A DNA stretch of 64,000 nucleotides from Solibacillus merdavium (GTDB lineage: Bacteria > Bacillota > Bacilli > Bacillales_A > Planococcaceae), in NCBI RefSeq assembly GCF_014836935.1, contig NZ_JACSPW010000001.1, forward strand, positions 186,001-250,000, read 5' to 3'. The position numbers and the translations under genes are program-made. The notes under the pieces were generated by a model. The model worked only from the letters and a program-made list of their open reading frames with translations. It was not told the origin of the DNA and made no database searches. How positions within the stretch are numbered: the first letter of the stretch is position 1; every line of letters begins with the position of its first letter. Below are positions 8,915-19,721 of this stretch, piece by piece.

Positions 8915-9343
8915 TTGAGAATTCGGACAATAATGCCTTCGCTAAGCGGGGCAACAAAAATTATTAATAAAAAAAATATGAATGAGCTATCGGATATGCC
9001 GACATTAATTTATTTTTGGGCAATGAGTTGTTCGCAATGTGAACAATCCATAGAGAAATTGAATATTATTGGTAATATTTTCAGTGACAAATTAAATATT
9101 CAAGCGATTCATATGCCAAGGGAAGAGCTCGACTTTACTTCTGAATTAGTAAGGCGAAAAGTAAAGCAATTAGGTATAAATTACCCTATTCACCTAGATA
9201 ATGAACTTATCATTAGCGATAGGTTTGGAAATAAAATTGTACCAGCCTATTATTTATTCGATCAACAACAGAAATTGCGCTTCTATCACGCTGGAGCTCT
9301 AGCGACAAAATCCCTGCAAGGAAAAATTGAGCGTATTATTTAA
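8915..9343 (+). CDS. Thioredoxin-like (TlpA/redoxin-type) protein
   Basis: A thioredoxin-fold protein with a CSQC redox pair in the context LIYFWAMSCSQCEQ and a cis-proline-like segment IVPAYYLFDQ; it ends with a short helix. No signal peptide or membrane anchor is visible, so cytosolic. The frame is open from 8828 and an ATG exists at 8909, but GAGGAGG abuts that ATG. TTG at 8915 has correct spacing (six bases), so the likely product is about 142 residues. Resembles AhpC/TSA-thioredoxin-like proteins that reduce disulfides or peroxides; the partner is unknown. It stands alone between the divergent regulator gene and the potassium-gate gene. Confidence 0.7.
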   Translation: MRIRTIMPSLSGATKIINKKNMNELSDMPTLIYFWAMSCSQCEQSIEKLNIIGNIFSDKLNIQAIHMPREELDFTSELVRRKVKQLGINYPIHLDNELIISDRFGNKIVPAYYLFDQQQKLRFYHAGALATKSLQGKIERII

Positions 9344-9402
9344 TGACAATATACATTTTTATAAGTTAAAATGATGGCAACAGGATGTTCGGAGGAGAGA
9401 CA

Positions 9403-10065
9403 ATGAAAAAAGAGTTTGTAGTAATAGGATTAGGGCGATTTGGTGGGAGTATTGTTCGCGAACTGGTTAAACAAGGGGCGAATGTAATGGCTATCGATAC
9501 AGATAGTGAACGTGTCGATGAATATGCCCGTATTGCCACTCAATCAGTAGTAGCAGATACGACAGAGGAAGAAACAATTAAATCACTAGGACTCTGGAAT
9601 TTCGAACATGTTATTGTAGCAATTGGCGAAGATATTCAATCAAGTATTCTAACGACCCTTATTTTAAAAGAGCTGGGTGTAGCTCAAATCACTGTTAAAG
9701 CACAAAATGATTATCACGAAAAAGTGCTACGTAAAATAGGTGCTGATTTTGTTGTGCATCCGGAACGGGATATGGGCATTCGTATTGCTAACAATATGAT
9801 GTCGAATAGTGTACTTGATTATTTGGAGATTTCCAGCGAGCACTCGATTATGGAAATTAAAGCGAATGAAAAAATAGCTGGTAATTCGTTGATTGAGCTG
9901 GATGTACGCGCAAAATACGGTGTGAATATTGTAGGCATTACACGTGGCGATGAAATTATGATTTCTCCAGCAGCGACTGAGCGTATTGAAGTAGGGGATA
10001 TTCTACTGATGATTGGTGCGGATGTTGATATAAATCGCTTTGTGAAGAAAGTTATTCAAAAGTAG
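9403..10065 (+). CDS. ktrC: Potassium uptake gating subunit, KtrA/KtrC type (RCK domain)
   Basis: Cytosolic ring subunit that gates a Ktr potassium channel in response to ATP/ADP and c-di-AMP. The 220-residue protein has an N-terminal Rossmann RCK-N domain with the nucleotide loop GLGRFGGS (about 8-15) and an acidic ribose-binding position in MAIDTDSERV, then an RCK-C domain from about residue 140. Length matches KtrA/KtrC (about 221). The neighbouring rnjA-rpoY matches B. subtilis ykqB (ktrC), hence the symbol; no membrane subunit KtrB/D is adjacent. GGAGGAGAG precedes the chosen ATG, which is 18 bases inside the longest open frame. Confidence 0.88.
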   Translation: MKKEFVVIGLGRFGGSIVRELVKQGANVMAIDTDSERVDEYARIATQSVVADTTEEETIKSLGLWNFEHVIVAIGEDIQSSILTTLILKELGVAQITVKAQNDYHEKVLRKIGADFVVHPERDMGIRIANNMMSNSVLDYLEISSEHSIMEIKANEKIAGNSLIELDVRAKYGVNIVGITRGDEIMISPAATERIEVGDILLMIGADVDINRFVKKVIQK

Positions 10066-10097
10066 CAGTTACTTAAATCAAAAAATCAAATAAAAAA

Positions 10098-10126
10098 ATG
10101 CCCGCCTACAATAAGTAAGCGGGTAT
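10098..10126. terminator. Bidirectional terminator between ktrC and rnjA
   Basis: ATGCCCGC pairs with GCGGGTAT around a 13-base loop, with an A-run on the left and T-run on the right. Confidence 0.85.
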
Positions 10127-10167
10127 TTTTTATGGAAAAACTATTTTGGTGACTTTACCAATTTTAA

Positions 10168-11835
10168 TTATACTTCCATTATAATTGGTAAAATCATAGG
10201 GCGACGTTTTGTCTTTTCGTATAAATAAGGGCCCAATACGTCCGTAATTTCGTTTTTCAAATCATTCCATTGTGTATCTTTTTCCTGAATCGTGCTATTT
10301 AAATGATAATTCAACATTTTTTGTGCTTCGTTAATCATCATGCCTGATTCACGCATATAAACAAATCCTCGAGAAATAATATCCGGACCAGAAACGATTT
10401 TGTTTTTCGCCATATCAACACTTACAACAACGATAACTAAACCTTCCTCAGAAAGAATACGGCGATCTCGCAATACGATATTTCCGATATCTCCAATCCC
10501 ATTTCCATCAATATACACATCACCTGAAGGAATGCGACCGGCAACATGTGCTTCATTTGCACTCAATGCCAATACATCACCATTTTCCATAAGGAATGAG
10601 TTTTCTAATGGTACTTCACAAGCTTCCGCCAATTCTGTATGAATTTTTAACATACGGTATTCACCGTGAATTGGCATAAAGAATTTTGGCTTCATTAAAC
10701 GTAACATTAGTTTTTGTTCTTGCTGCGAGCCGTGACCTGAAGTATGAATATTATTTAATGCACCGTGGATAACTTCAGCACCAGCACGGAATAATAAGTT
10801 AATAATTTTGTTTACGCTCATCGTATTTCCTGGTACTGGAGAAGAAGAGAATACAACTGTATCACCAGGCTGAATTTGAATTTGACGGTGTGTTCCGTTG
10901 GCAATACGTGATAAAGCTGCCATTGGCTCACCTTGAGAACCTGTACATAAAATCATTACTTCATTTGCAGGTAAACGATTTAAGCTTTGCACATCGATAA
11001 AAGTTTCTTTTGGTGCAGTAATATATCCTAATTCACGGCCGATAGTAATGGCGTTATCCATTGAACGTCCGAAAACGGCAATTTTACGACCATATTTTAC
11101 AGCTGCATCTGTCGCTTGCTGCAGACGGTGAATATTCGAAGCAAATGTCGCAAAAATAATGCGACCATCAACTTTACGGAAAATTTCGTCAATGCTTTTC
11201 CCGACAGTACGCTCTGACATTGTAAAATCCGTTTTTTCGGCATTTGTACTATCTGAAAGTAAACAAAGTACACCATCGCGACCAATTTCGGCCATTCTTG
11301 TTAAGTTGGCAGGCTCGCCAACCGGAGTAAAGTCAAACTTAAAGTCGCCTGTATGCACAATATTACCTGGTGGTGTTTTAACGACTACACCATATGCATC
11401 GGGAATACTATGTGTCGTACGGAAGAAACTTACGGCTGTTTTACGGAATTTAATAACATCGTCTTCTTTGAATTCGATTAATTTTGTAGAGCGTAATAAG
11501 CCATGTTCATCCAATTTGTTGCGAAGCAGTCCCAATGCAAGCTTTCCACCATAAACAGGGATATTAACTTGACGCAATAAATAAGGAATACCGCCAATAT
11601 GATCTTCGTGACCATGTGTTATAAATAAGCCTTTAATTTTGTCTACGTTTCGAACTAAGTACGTATAGTCTGGAATTACGTAGTCAATTCCAAGTAAGTC
11701 GTCCTCAGGGAATTTAATACCTGCGTCAATTAAAATGATTTCATCTTGGAATTGTACTGCATATGTGTTTTTGCCGATTTCGCCCAGTCCGCCGAGTGCG
11801 AATACAGCCGCTTGATCATTCTTAACGAATTTCAT
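10168..11835 (-). CDS. rnjA: Ribonuclease J1
   Basis: Bifunctional 5'-3' exoribonuclease and endonuclease of the RNA degradation machinery. The 555-residue protein is a metallo-beta-lactamase/beta-CASP enzyme: zinc ligands in [10 protein letters not shown] (about 74-83), further ligand histidines in the HSIPDAYGV and HTGDFKFD segments, the beta-CASP insertion in the middle, the [11 protein letters not shown] segment (about 365-375), and a C-terminal domain. Length equals the B. subtilis enzyme (555). Encoded just downstream of rpoY with a five-base gap, a conserved pair in Firmicutes. Confidence 0.97.
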   Translation of the reverse strand: MKFVKNDQAAVFALGGLGEIGKNTYAVQFQDEIILIDAGIKFPEDDLLGIDYVIPDYTYLVRNVDKIKGLFITHGHEDHIGGIPYLLRQVNIPVYGGKLALGLLRNKLDEHGLLRSTKLIEFKEDDVIKFRKTAVSFFRTTHSIPDAYGVVVKTPPGNIVHTGDFKFDFTPVGEPANLTRMAEIGRDGVLCLLSDSTNAEKTDFTMSERTVGKSIDEIFRKVDGRIIFATFASNIHRLQQATDAAVKYGRKIAVFGRSMDNAITIGRELGYITAPKETFIDVQSLNRLPANEVMILCTGSQGEPMAALSRIANGTHRQIQIQPGDTVVFSSSPVPGNTMSVNKIINLLFRAGAEVIHGALNNIHTSGHGSQQEQKLMLRLMKPKFFMPIHGEYRMLKIHTELAEACEVPLENSFLMENGDVLALSANEAHVAGRIPSGDVYIDGNGIGDIGNIVLRDRRILSEEGLVIVVVSVDMAKNKIVSGPDIISRGFVYMRESGMMINEAQKMLNYHLNSTIQEKDTQWNDLKNEITDVLGPYLYEKTKRRPMILPIIMEV

Positions 11836-11840
11836 AACAA

Positions 11841-12050
11841 TTAAGCGTTCTCCAGACGGAAATTAGGGCTATTTTGTTCATATTCTAAATAGTTGCCTTC
11901 TAGAAGTTGAACAAGTTCAATATTGTAATTTCGGTCTTTTAAATAGTGACGTACTTCACGCTCAGATGACGCCTCTAAATAAAGAGTTTTTGTGTTTTCG
12001 CGAACTGGAATCTCAGTAATGTTTTCTTGATAATAAACTTTGTAAATCAT
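11841..12050 (-). CDS. rpoY: DNA-directed RNA polymerase epsilon subunit
   Basis: Small (69-residue) auxiliary RNA polymerase subunit, formerly YkzG/DUF1447. It begins [10 protein letters not shown] and contains the [21 protein letters not shown] core typical of the family. Its place directly upstream of rnjA is diagnostic. Binds the polymerase near the secondary channel side; in B. subtilis it helps clear stalled polymerase. AAAGGAGAG precedes the ATG. Confidence 0.93.
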   Translation of the reverse strand: MIYKVYYQENITEIPVRENTKTLYLEASSEREVRHYLKDRNYNIELVQLLEGNYLEYEQNSPNFRLENA

Positions 12051-12196
12051 AGTTACTCTCCTTTAATTACGAACATTATTACTGCATTTCTAATAAGTAG
12101 AAAAATGCATTTCCTTTATATTATCATGGGAGTCCTTTAAAATAAAGAAAAGCCCATCAAATACATGAACATACTGATTGAATAAAAATAAAAAAA

Positions 12197-12223
12197 TGGC
12201 ACGTCCTTAAATAGGGCGCGCCA
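12197..12223 (-). terminator. Terminator of the 23-codon gene
   Basis: Read on the minus strand, TGGCGCGCC pairs with GGACGTGCCA (one bulged A, one G-T pair) around an eight-base loop, followed by a T-rich run (A-run at 12181-12196 on the plus strand). Confidence 0.8.
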
Positions 12224-12236
12224 ATCAATGAAGTGT

Positions 12237-12308
12237 TTAGGCAATTAATTTTTTACCGAGGATGCCTTTTAATCGTTCCCGCCATTTCCTTTTGAGACGT
12301 TTTAACAT
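12237..12308 (-). CDS. Cationic amphipathic microprotein, 23 residues, function unknown
   Basis: ATG at 12308-12306, TAA at 12239-12237. The peptide starts MLKRLKRKWRERLKGIL and ends GKKLIA. It has ten Lys/Arg and one Glu, net charge about +9. Leu, Trp and Ile at positions 2, 5, 9, 13, 16, 17 and 21 fall on one helix face, so it should form a cationic amphipathic helix. GAGGAG lies nine bases upstream of the ATG, a consensus promoter (TTTACA-17-TATAAT, minus strand) just before that, and a terminator just after, so it looks like a complete one-gene transcription unit. I do not recognise a family. Possible roles include a membrane-surface peptide, a toxin or antimicrobial, or a protein-binding microprotein; none is shown. 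It lies between rpoY and ykrA, where B. subtilis has no annotated gene that I know of. Confidence 0.65.
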   Translation of the reverse strand: MLKRLKRKWRERLKGILGKKLIA

Positions 12309-12329
12309 AGGTCATCACTCCTCTACCTC

Positions 12330-12358
12330 ATTATACTAAATATTCAGATTTCTGTAAA
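12330..12358 (-). promoter_or_regulatory. Sigma-A promoter of the 23-codon gene
   Basis: On the minus strand, TTTACA (12358-12353), a 17-base spacer and TATAAT (12335-12330). The predicted transcript start (about 12323) falls at the edge of the GAGGAG ribosome site, giving an unusually short leader. Confidence 0.65.
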
Positions 12359-12387
12359 GGGTCTTTGAAAATAAAGGAGAATTTAAG

Positions 12388-13158
12388 TTGAAAAGATTAT
12401 TATTTTTTGATGTAGATGGCACGCTGTACAATTCCGAAAAAAAATTGCCGAATTCTGCAAAAGAAGCGATTCTCAAAGCGCGCGAAAAAGGTCATGAAAT
12501 CGCTATTGCAACAGGTCGTGCTCCATTTATGATAAAAGATATATTGGAAGAACTACAGATTGATACATATGTGACGTTCAATGGTCAATATGTCGTTTAT
12601 AAAGGTGAAGTTATTTATACCAACCAAATTGTAAATGAAATGTTAGCGACTATTTTAAAATTTGGTTCACAAAGAAATCATCCATTCGTTTTTCTTAATG
12701 AGAAAGAAATGATTGCCACGGAAGGTGATTATGAGAGTATCGAGCAAAGCCTGGCTACACTTTATTTTCCATATCCACAAATTGATGCAAATTATTATTT
12801 GCATACGCCAGTCTATCAAACTTTAATTTTTATAAATGAACAGGAACAGCCTATTTATGAACAACAGTTTCCTGAAGTACAATTCGTTCGATGGCATCCA
12901 CTTTCATGCGATATGTTGCCAAAAGGGGGATCCAAGGCAAATGGTATTAAAAAATTGCTGGAGTATACCGGTTTTTCAGAAGAACAGATTGTAACTTTTG
13001 GGGATGGGCTTAATGACATCGAAATGCTTTCGGAATTCCCTCAAAGTGTCGCAATGGGGAATGGTCATAAAAAGGCGAAGGAAGCCGCATCAATGATAAC
13101 GGCACACGTAGATGAAGATGGGTTGGCTCTGGCGATGGAAAAGCTTAAACTAGTATAA
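12388..13158 (+). CDS. ykrA: HAD-superfamily (Cof-type) phosphatase, YkrA-like
   Basis: A 256-residue HAD hydrolase of the Cof/IIB class. Motif I FDVDGTLYNSEK (about 7-18) carries the nucleophilic and acid/base aspartates, motif II is AIATGRAPF, motif III includes the conserved lysine of GGSKANGI, and motif IV is GDGLNDIEM (about 210-218). The cap domain lies between motifs II and III (C2 type). Such enzymes dephosphorylate sugar phosphates, FMN or pyridoxal phosphate; the substrate here is unknown. The start is TTG with AAAGGAG upstream. Position next to rnjA-rpoY and before def matches B. subtilis ykrA. Confidence 0.88.
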   Translation: MKRLLFFDVDGTLYNSEKKLPNSAKEAILKAREKGHEIAIATGRAPFMIKDILEELQIDTYVTFNGQYVVYKGEVIYTNQIVNEMLATILKFGSQRNHPFVFLNEKEMIATEGDYESIEQSLATLYFPYPQIDANYYLHTPVYQTLIFINEQEQPIYEQQFPEVQFVRWHPLSCDMLPKGGSKANGIKKLLEYTGFSEEQIVTFGDGLNDIEMLSEFPQSVAMGNGHKKAKEAASMITAHVDEDGLALAMEKLKLV

Positions 13159-13223
13159 GGTAAAGAAATTGATTTCGTTCATTCGTTTGATTTTCACTGG
13201 TAAACTTTATTTTAATCAAAAAA

Positions 13224-13266
13224 GACTGTAGGCAAACTCGAATTTCTTCGAGTTCGCCTGACAGTC
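13224..13266 (-). terminator. Terminator for def (minus strand)
   Basis: A long near-perfect stem (GACTGT-ggc-AACTCGAA against TTCGAGTT-cgcc-ACAGTC) with an A-run to its left, which is a U-run for minus-strand transcripts leaving def. Confidence 0.85.
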
Positions 13267-13268
13267 TG

Positions 13269-13304
13269 AAACGCGTGTGAATATTTAATTCACACGCGTT
13301 TTTT
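13269..13304 (+). terminator. Terminator for ykrA (plus strand)
   Basis: AACGCGTGTGAAT pairs with ATTCACACGCGTT, followed by T6. It lies immediately after the minus-strand terminator hairpin, so convergent transcripts each have their own element. Confidence 0.85.
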
Positions 13305-13308
13305 ACAA

Positions 13309-13866
13309 TTAATCTCTACCAAATGGGATGCTATTTTCAATTACCGCGAATGGGTCCTTTTCGTTAATTCGGTCATAAAACATGATACCGTTTAAATGGT
13401 CCAGCTCATGTTGAAAGGCGATTGCAGGGAGTCCTGATAAACGCATTTTCTTTTCTTCTCCGTCCACAGTCATAAATTTAACTGTAATACGGGCATAACG
13501 AGGGACGTAGCCTGGAACAGCGCGATCTACAGATAGGCAACCCTCACCACTTGTAATATACGTCTGCTCCACAGAATGGCTTACAACTCTAGGATTGATT
13601 GCAACGAAGCTTAATAACTCACCGTCCTCGTTTTCCAAGTGTAAGGCAAACATCCGCTTTAAGCTGTTAACTTGGTTAGCAGCCAAGCCAATACCTCCGC
13701 GTAGATTATATTTTTCAGCAATTTCAGGATTTTGGCTATTAATTAAATACTGTAGTAGATCCTCAGCAAGTTTACGGTCTTCCGCAGATAATGGAAAATC
13801 AATTTCCTCCGCCCGAGTGCGCAATGTCGGATGTCCTTCGCGAATAATATGTTCCATTAATATCAT
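13309..13866 (-). CDS. def: Peptide deformylase
   Basis: Removes the formyl group from nascent N-formylmethionine. The 185-residue protein is the type 2 enzyme of Gram-positives. All three signature motifs are present: GIGLAANQV (about 59-67; Asn where many have Pro), EGCLSVD (about 111-117) and QHELDHLNG (about 154-162), supplying the Cys and two His metal ligands and the catalytic Glu. The start MILMEHIIREGHPTLR fits the family, with AAAGGAAG upstream. Position between ykrA and pdhA corresponds to B. subtilis defB (ykrB). Note that ykyA, which lies between def and pdhA there, is absent. Confidence 0.95.
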   Translation of the reverse strand: MILMEHIIREGHPTLRTRAEEIDFPLSAEDRKLAEDLLQYLINSQNPEIAEKYNLRGGIGLAANQVNSLKRMFALHLENEDGELLSFVAINPRVVSHSVEQTYITSGEGCLSVDRAVPGYVPRYARITVKFMTVDGEEKKMRLSGLPAIAFQHELDHLNGIMFYDRINEKDPFAVIENSIPFGRD

Positions 13867-15344
<1,478 letters not shown>

Positions 15345-15347
15345 GCC

Positions 15348-16325
15348 ATGGCACAAATGACAATGATTCAAGCAATTACAGATGCATTACGTTGCGAATT
15401 AAAAAATGACGAAAACGTTTTAGTATTCGGTGAAGACGTTGGTGTAAACGGCGGGGTTTTCCGTGCTACAGAAGGTCTTCAAAAAGAATTTGGCGTTGAT
15501 CGTGTATTTGATACGCCACTTGCAGAATCAGGAATCGGCGGTTTAGCAATTGGTTTGGCGTTAACTGGATACCGTCCAGTGCCTGAAATTCAATTTTTCG
15601 GCTTCGTTTTTGAGGTAATGGACTCAATTAGTGGTCAATTAGCTCGTATGAAATACCGTTCTGGTGGTACGTACAATGCACCTGTAACAATTCGTTCTCC
15701 ATTTGGCGGTGGTGTACATACACCGGAAATGCATTCGGATTCTTTAGAAGGTTTAATGGCACAATCACCAGGTTTAAAAGTGGTAATTCCATCAACACCA
15801 TATGATGCAAAAGGTTTACTAATTGCATCAATTCGTGATAATAACCCAGTTATTTTCTTAGAGCATTTAAAACTTTACCGTTCGTTCCGTGAAGAAGTTC
15901 CGGAAGAATCATATACAATTGAACTTGGAAAAGCAGATGTAAAGCGCGAAGGAAAAGACCTTTCAATTATTACTTATGGCTTAATGGTTCACGAAAGTTT
16001 AAAGGCGGCAGAAGAACTTGAGAAAGAAGGCTATTCGGTAGAAGTGATCGATTTACGTACGATTCAGCCTTTAGATATTGAAACAATTATAGCTTCTGTT
16101 GAAAAAACAGGTCGTGCAATCGTTGTTCAAGAGGCTCAAAAGCAAGCTGGTATTGCAGCAAATGTTGTCGCAGAGATTACAGAGCGTGCCATTCTTTCAT
16201 TAGAAGCTCCAGTATTACGTGTTGCTGCACCAGATACAATTTATTCATTCCCTCAAGCAGAGGGTGTATGGTTACCAACATATAAAGATGTAATGGAAAC
16301 TGCGAAGAAAGTTTTAACATTCTAA
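15348..16325 (+). CDS. pdhB: Pyruvate dehydrogenase E1 component, beta subunit
   Basis: 325 residues; the transketolase-like pyrimidine-binding half (about 1-185, with FGEDVG near residue 27 and [16 protein letters not shown]) and the C-terminal transketolase half (about 200-320, with [11 protein letters not shown]). Completes the alpha2beta2 E1. Starts three bases after pdhA, with AAGGAG inside the pdhA tail, so co-translated. Confidence 0.97.
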   Translation: MAQMTMIQAITDALRCELKNDENVLVFGEDVGVNGGVFRATEGLQKEFGVDRVFDTPLAESGIGGLAIGLALTGYRPVPEIQFFGFVFEVMDSISGQLARMKYRSGGTYNAPVTIRSPFGGGVHTPEMHSDSLEGLMAQSPGLKVVIPSTPYDAKGLLIASIRDNNPVIFLEHLKLYRSFREEVPEESYTIELGKADVKREGKDLSIITYGLMVHESLKAAEELEKEGYSVEVIDLRTIQPLDIETIIASVEKTGRAIVVQEAQKQAGIAANVVAEITERAILSLEAPVLRVAAPDTIYSFPQAEGVWLPTYKDVMETAKKVLTF

Positions 16326-16343
16326 GAATTGAGGGTGAGAAAT

Positions 16344-17720
16344 ATGGCATTTACGTTTCGATTACCAGATATCGGAGAAGGTATACATGAAGGTGAAATC
16401 GTCAAATGGTTCGTTAAAGCTGGCGATCAAGTCAAAGAAGATGATATTTTAGCTGAAGTTCAAAATGATAAAGCAGTTGTGGAAATTCCGTCACCAGTAG
16501 AAGGTACAGTTGAAGAGATTTTGGTGGAAGAAGGTACAGTAGCGATTGTTGGAGATGCCTTAATCCGCTTTGATGCACCAGGCTATGAAGATTTAAAATT
16601 AAAAGGTGATGACCACCACGAATCAAATGAATCAAGTAAAACAGAAGCCCAAGTACAATCCACTGCTGAATCAGGCCAAGATATGAAAAAACAGGAAGCA
16701 CCAAAGGCAAAAGAGGAAGCAGCGAAGCCAGAAGCTCCATCCCAAACAGAAAAAGCTACACCGCAGAGTGAAGAGGATACTTCAAACAAACGTATTATTG
16801 CAATGCCGTCAGTACGAAAGTATGCTCGTGAAAAAGGTGTCGAAATTCAGCAAGTTTCAGGTACAGGTAAAAATGGCCGCGTTTTAAAAGAAGATATTGA
16901 AAGCTTCTTAAATGGCGGGGGACAACCTGATGCTGCATCTGAAGAAGTTAATGAAACAAAACAGACAGAAGCTGTAGAGACGCAAAAAGAAACAAAACAA
17001 GTTGCACCTGAAGGGGAATTCCCTGAAACACGCGAAAAAATGAGCGGCATTCGTAAAGCCATTGCTAAAGCGATGGTTCATTCAAAACATACAGCTCCGC
17101 ACGTAACGTTAATGGATGAAGTGGATGTAACAGAGCTTGTTGCGCATCGTAAACAATTCAAGGATATTGCAGCAGAGCAAGGTGTTAAATTAACGTATTT
17201 ACCGTACGTTGTGAAGGCTTTAATCTCGACTTTGCGAAAATATCCTGAATTCAACCGTTCGCTAGATGACGCAACACAGGAAATTATTCAGAAACATTAC
17301 TATAATATAGGTATTGCTGCCGATACAGAAAAAGGTTTATTAGTTCCAGTTATTAAGCATGCTGATCGTAAGTCGGTATTTGGCCTTTCACAGGAAATTA
17401 ATGAACTGGCTGTAAAGGCACGTGATGGTAAGTTAGCATCTCATGAAATGAAAGGTGCTTCAATATCCATTACAAATATCGGTTCTGCAGGTGGTCAATG
17501 GTTTACACCAGTAATTAATCACCCTGAAGTTGCGATTTTAGGAATTGGTCGAATTTCAGAGAAACCAGTAATAAAAAATGGTGAAATTGTAGCGGCACAT
17601 GTGTTAGCATTATCATTGAGCTTTGATCATCGTATGATCGATGGTGCGACTGCACAAAACGCTTTAAATCATTTAAAACGTTTATTAAGTGAGCCGCAAC
17701 TATTATTAATGGAGGCGTAA
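16344..17720 (+). CDS. pdhC: Dihydrolipoamide acetyltransferase (E2 of pyruvate dehydrogenase)
   Basis: 458 residues in the order: one lipoyl domain (about 1-78, lipoyl lysine in [10 protein letters not shown] near residue 42); an Ala/Glu/Lys/Gln-rich flexible linker; the peripheral subunit-binding domain (about 150-185, [13 protein letters not shown]); a second linker; and the catalytic acyltransferase domain (about 230-456) with the HRMIDG active-site motif near the end. Forms the 60-mer core. The open frame begins at 16329, but GAGGGTGAG lies correctly before the ATG at 16344, which gives the canonical [13 protein letters not shown] start. Confidence 0.97.
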   Translation: MAFTFRLPDIGEGIHEGEIVKWFVKAGDQVKEDDILAEVQNDKAVVEIPSPVEGTVEEILVEEGTVAIVGDALIRFDAPGYEDLKLKGDDHHESNESSKTEAQVQSTAESGQDMKKQEAPKAKEEAAKPEAPSQTEKATPQSEEDTSNKRIIAMPSVRKYAREKGVEIQQVSGTGKNGRVLKEDIESFLNGGGQPDAASEEVNETKQTEAVETQKETKQVAPEGEFPETREKMSGIRKAIAKAMVHSKHTAPHVTLMDEVDVTELVAHRKQFKDIAAEQGVKLTYLPYVVKALISTLRKYPEFNRSLDDATQEIIQKHYYNIGIAADTEKGLLVPVIKHADRKSVFGLSQEINELAVKARDGKLASHEMKGASISITNIGSAGGQWFTPVINHPEVAILGIGRISEKPVIKNGEIVAAHVLALSLSFDHRMIDGATAQNALNHLKRLLSEPQLLLMEA

Positions 17721-17724
17721 AAAA

Positions 17725-19137
17725 ATGGTAGTAGGAGATTTTCCAATTGAACTAGATACTCTTGTAGTAGGTTCGGGCCCTGGTGGATATGTTGCAGCAA
17801 TTCGTGCAGCACAAACAGGTCAAAAAGTTACAATCGTTGAACGTGGAGCACTAGGTGGAGTTTGTTTAAACGTAGGCTGTATCCCGTCTAAAGCGTTAAT
17901 TTCAGTAGGTCACCGCTTTGAGCATGCACAACATTCAGATGATATGGGTGTTACTGCATCAGAAGTAAAACTTGACTGGTCTAAAGCACAAGCATTTAAA
18001 GACAGCGTTGTTAAAAAATTAGTAGGCGGCGTTGAAGGTTTATTAAAAGGGAATAAAGTAGACATCGTAAAAGGTGAAGCATATTTCGTAGATGCAAACA
18101 CTGTACGTGTTATCGATGGCGATAACGCCCAAACATATACATTCAAAAATGCAATCTTAGCAACAGGATCTCGTCCAATCGAAATCCCAACATTCAAATT
18201 TACAAAGCGCGTAGTAAGCTCAACTGGTGCATTATCTTTCCCTGAAGTACCAGGTAAATTAGTAGTAATCGGTGGCGGTTACATCGGAACTGAGCTTGGT
18301 TCAGCTTATGCTAACTTAGGTTCTCAAGTAACAATTATCGAAGGCGGTAAAGATATTTTAGCTGGTTTCGAAAAACAAATGACGCAAATCGTTAAAAAAG
18401 GTCTTAAGAAAAAGGGCGTTGAAGTAGTAGTAAACGCATCTGCTAAAGGCGTTGAAGAAAACGAAAATGGCGTTGTAGTTACTTATGAAGCAGGCGGCGA
18501 AGAGAAAACAGTTGAAGCGGATTACGTTTTAGTAACTGTAGGTCGTCGTCCGAATACAGATGAAATGGGCTTAGAAGAAGTAGGAGTTAAATTCGCAGAA
18601 CGCGGTTTATTGGAAGTTGACAAACAAGGTCGTACTTCAGTTTCTAACATCTTTGCAATCGGTGATATCGTTGCAGGTCCACAACTTGCCCATAAAGCTT
18701 CTTATGAAGGTAAAGTTGCTGCAGAAGCAATTGCTGGTGAACCATCAGTAGTTGACTACTTAGCGATTCCAGCAGTATGCTTCACAGATCCAGAAATGGC
18801 AACTGTAGGATACTCTGAAGAAACAGCTAAAGCAGAAGGTCTTGAAGTGAAAGCTGCTAAATTCCCATTCGCTGCAAACGGTCGTGCATTAGCACTTAAC
18901 CAAACTGAAGGCTTTGTGAAATTAGTTGCTCGTAAAGAAGATGGCTTACTTGTAGGTGCTCAAATCATCGGTGCTGGTGCATCTGATATGATCGCTGAAA
19001 TGGGTCTTGCTATCGAAGCTGGTATGACAGCTGAAGACGTAGCATTAACAATTCATGCTCACCCAACTTTAGGTGAAATTACGATGGAAGCTGCTGAAGT
19101 ATTATTAGGCAACCCAATCCATATCGTATCTAAATAA
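17725..19137 (+). CDS. pdhD: Dihydrolipoamide dehydrogenase (E3)
   Basis: FAD enzyme that reoxidises the E2 lipoyl groups with NAD+. 470 residues: FAD loop GSGPGGY (about 17-23), redox disulfide in [13 protein letters not shown] (about 44-56), NAD loop [10 protein letters not shown] (about 182-191), second FAD motif FAIGD, and the His-Glu pair in HAHPTLGE near the C-terminus. The C-terminal interface domain is complete. GGAGGCG precedes the ATG. Codon use is strongly biased, in keeping with high expression. Confidence 0.97.
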   Translation: MVVGDFPIELDTLVVGSGPGGYVAAIRAAQTGQKVTIVERGALGGVCLNVGCIPSKALISVGHRFEHAQHSDDMGVTASEVKLDWSKAQAFKDSVVKKLVGGVEGLLKGNKVDIVKGEAYFVDANTVRVIDGDNAQTYTFKNAILATGSRPIEIPTFKFTKRVVSSTGALSFPEVPGKLVVIGGGYIGTELGSAYANLGSQVTIIEGGKDILAGFEKQMTQIVKKGLKKKGVEVVVNASAKGVEENENGVVVTYEAGGEEKTVEADYVLVTVGRRPNTDEMGLEEVGVKFAERGLLEVDKQGRTSVSNIFAIGDIVAGPQLAHKASYEGKVAAEAIAGEPSVVDYLAIPAVCFTDPEMATVGYSEETAKAEGLEVKAAKFPFAANGRALALNQTEGFVKLVARKEDGLLVGAQIIGAGASDMIAEMGLAIEAGMTAEDVALTIHAHPTLGEITMEAAEVLLGNPIHIVSK

Positions 19138-19145
19138 TAATGATT

Positions 19146-19180
19146 AAAGGCTATGCAGTTGAAAATACTGCATAGCCTTT
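19146..19180 (+). terminator. Terminator of the pdh operon
   Basis: AAAGGCTATGCAGT pairs with ACTGCATAGCCTTT around a seven-base loop; T-run follows. Confidence 0.9.
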
Positions 19181-19307
19181 TTGTTGTCTATATAGATGGA
19201 TATATTCAAAAGTAATATTGGAATATTTTATATTATAGTAAGAGAATGAAATAGACAGAAATTTCTAATAGTCGTACAATGAAAGTGTGCGCAAGGGGGT
19301 TTTTTAA

Positions 19308-19721
19308 GTGGATATTATACGTACAATCGCTCAAATAGGTATCATCATTTTATTTTATTTAGTAGGAGAATACATAGTTTCAATAACTGGAATTATCATA
19401 CCGGGAAGTATCGTTGGACTTGTATTATTATGGTTATCACTTTATTTCAAAATATTGAATGTGAAATTCATTCAAAAGGGTGCTAGTTTTATGTTGGCAT
19501 TTTTAACCTTATTTTTTATTCCTTCCACTGTAGCGGTAATTAACTATCCGGAATTACTTACGGTGTCTGGTGGGCTCCTCATATTGGCGGTAATTATAAG
19601 TACAATATTAGCGTTAGTCATTACAGGGAAAGTTAGTAGAATTATTGAGGAAAAAGAAAAGCAAAAAAAGGAGGGGGAACATGTTACCGCAAGTTCTGCT
19701 AAGTCTATTTATCATAAGTAG
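19308..19721 (+). CDS. cidA: CidA/LrgA-family holin-like membrane protein
   Basis: A 137-residue protein with four hydrophobic helices in the first 115 residues and a charged cytoplasmic tail, as in the CidA/LrgA family. These small proteins act with a CidB/LrgB partner in pyruvate or acetate movement across the membrane and in control of murein hydrolase activity. GTG start with AAGGGGG upstream. Whether it is Cid-like or Lrg-like cannot be settled; no CidR or LytS/LytR gene is adjacent. Placed directly after pdh, which would fit pyruvate-linked physiology (inference). Confidence 0.82.
   Translation: MDIIRTIAQIGIIILFYLVGEYIVSITGIIIPGSIVGLVLLWLSLYFKILNVKFIQKGASFMLAFLTLFFIPSTVAVINYPELLTVSGGLLILAVIISTILALVITGKVSRIIEEKEKQKKEGEHVTASSAKSIYHK

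Noticed and set aside
11159-11554. 131-codon plus-strand frame inside rnjA
   Set aside because: Antisense to the RNase J1 catalytic domain; composition explained by the opposite frame.
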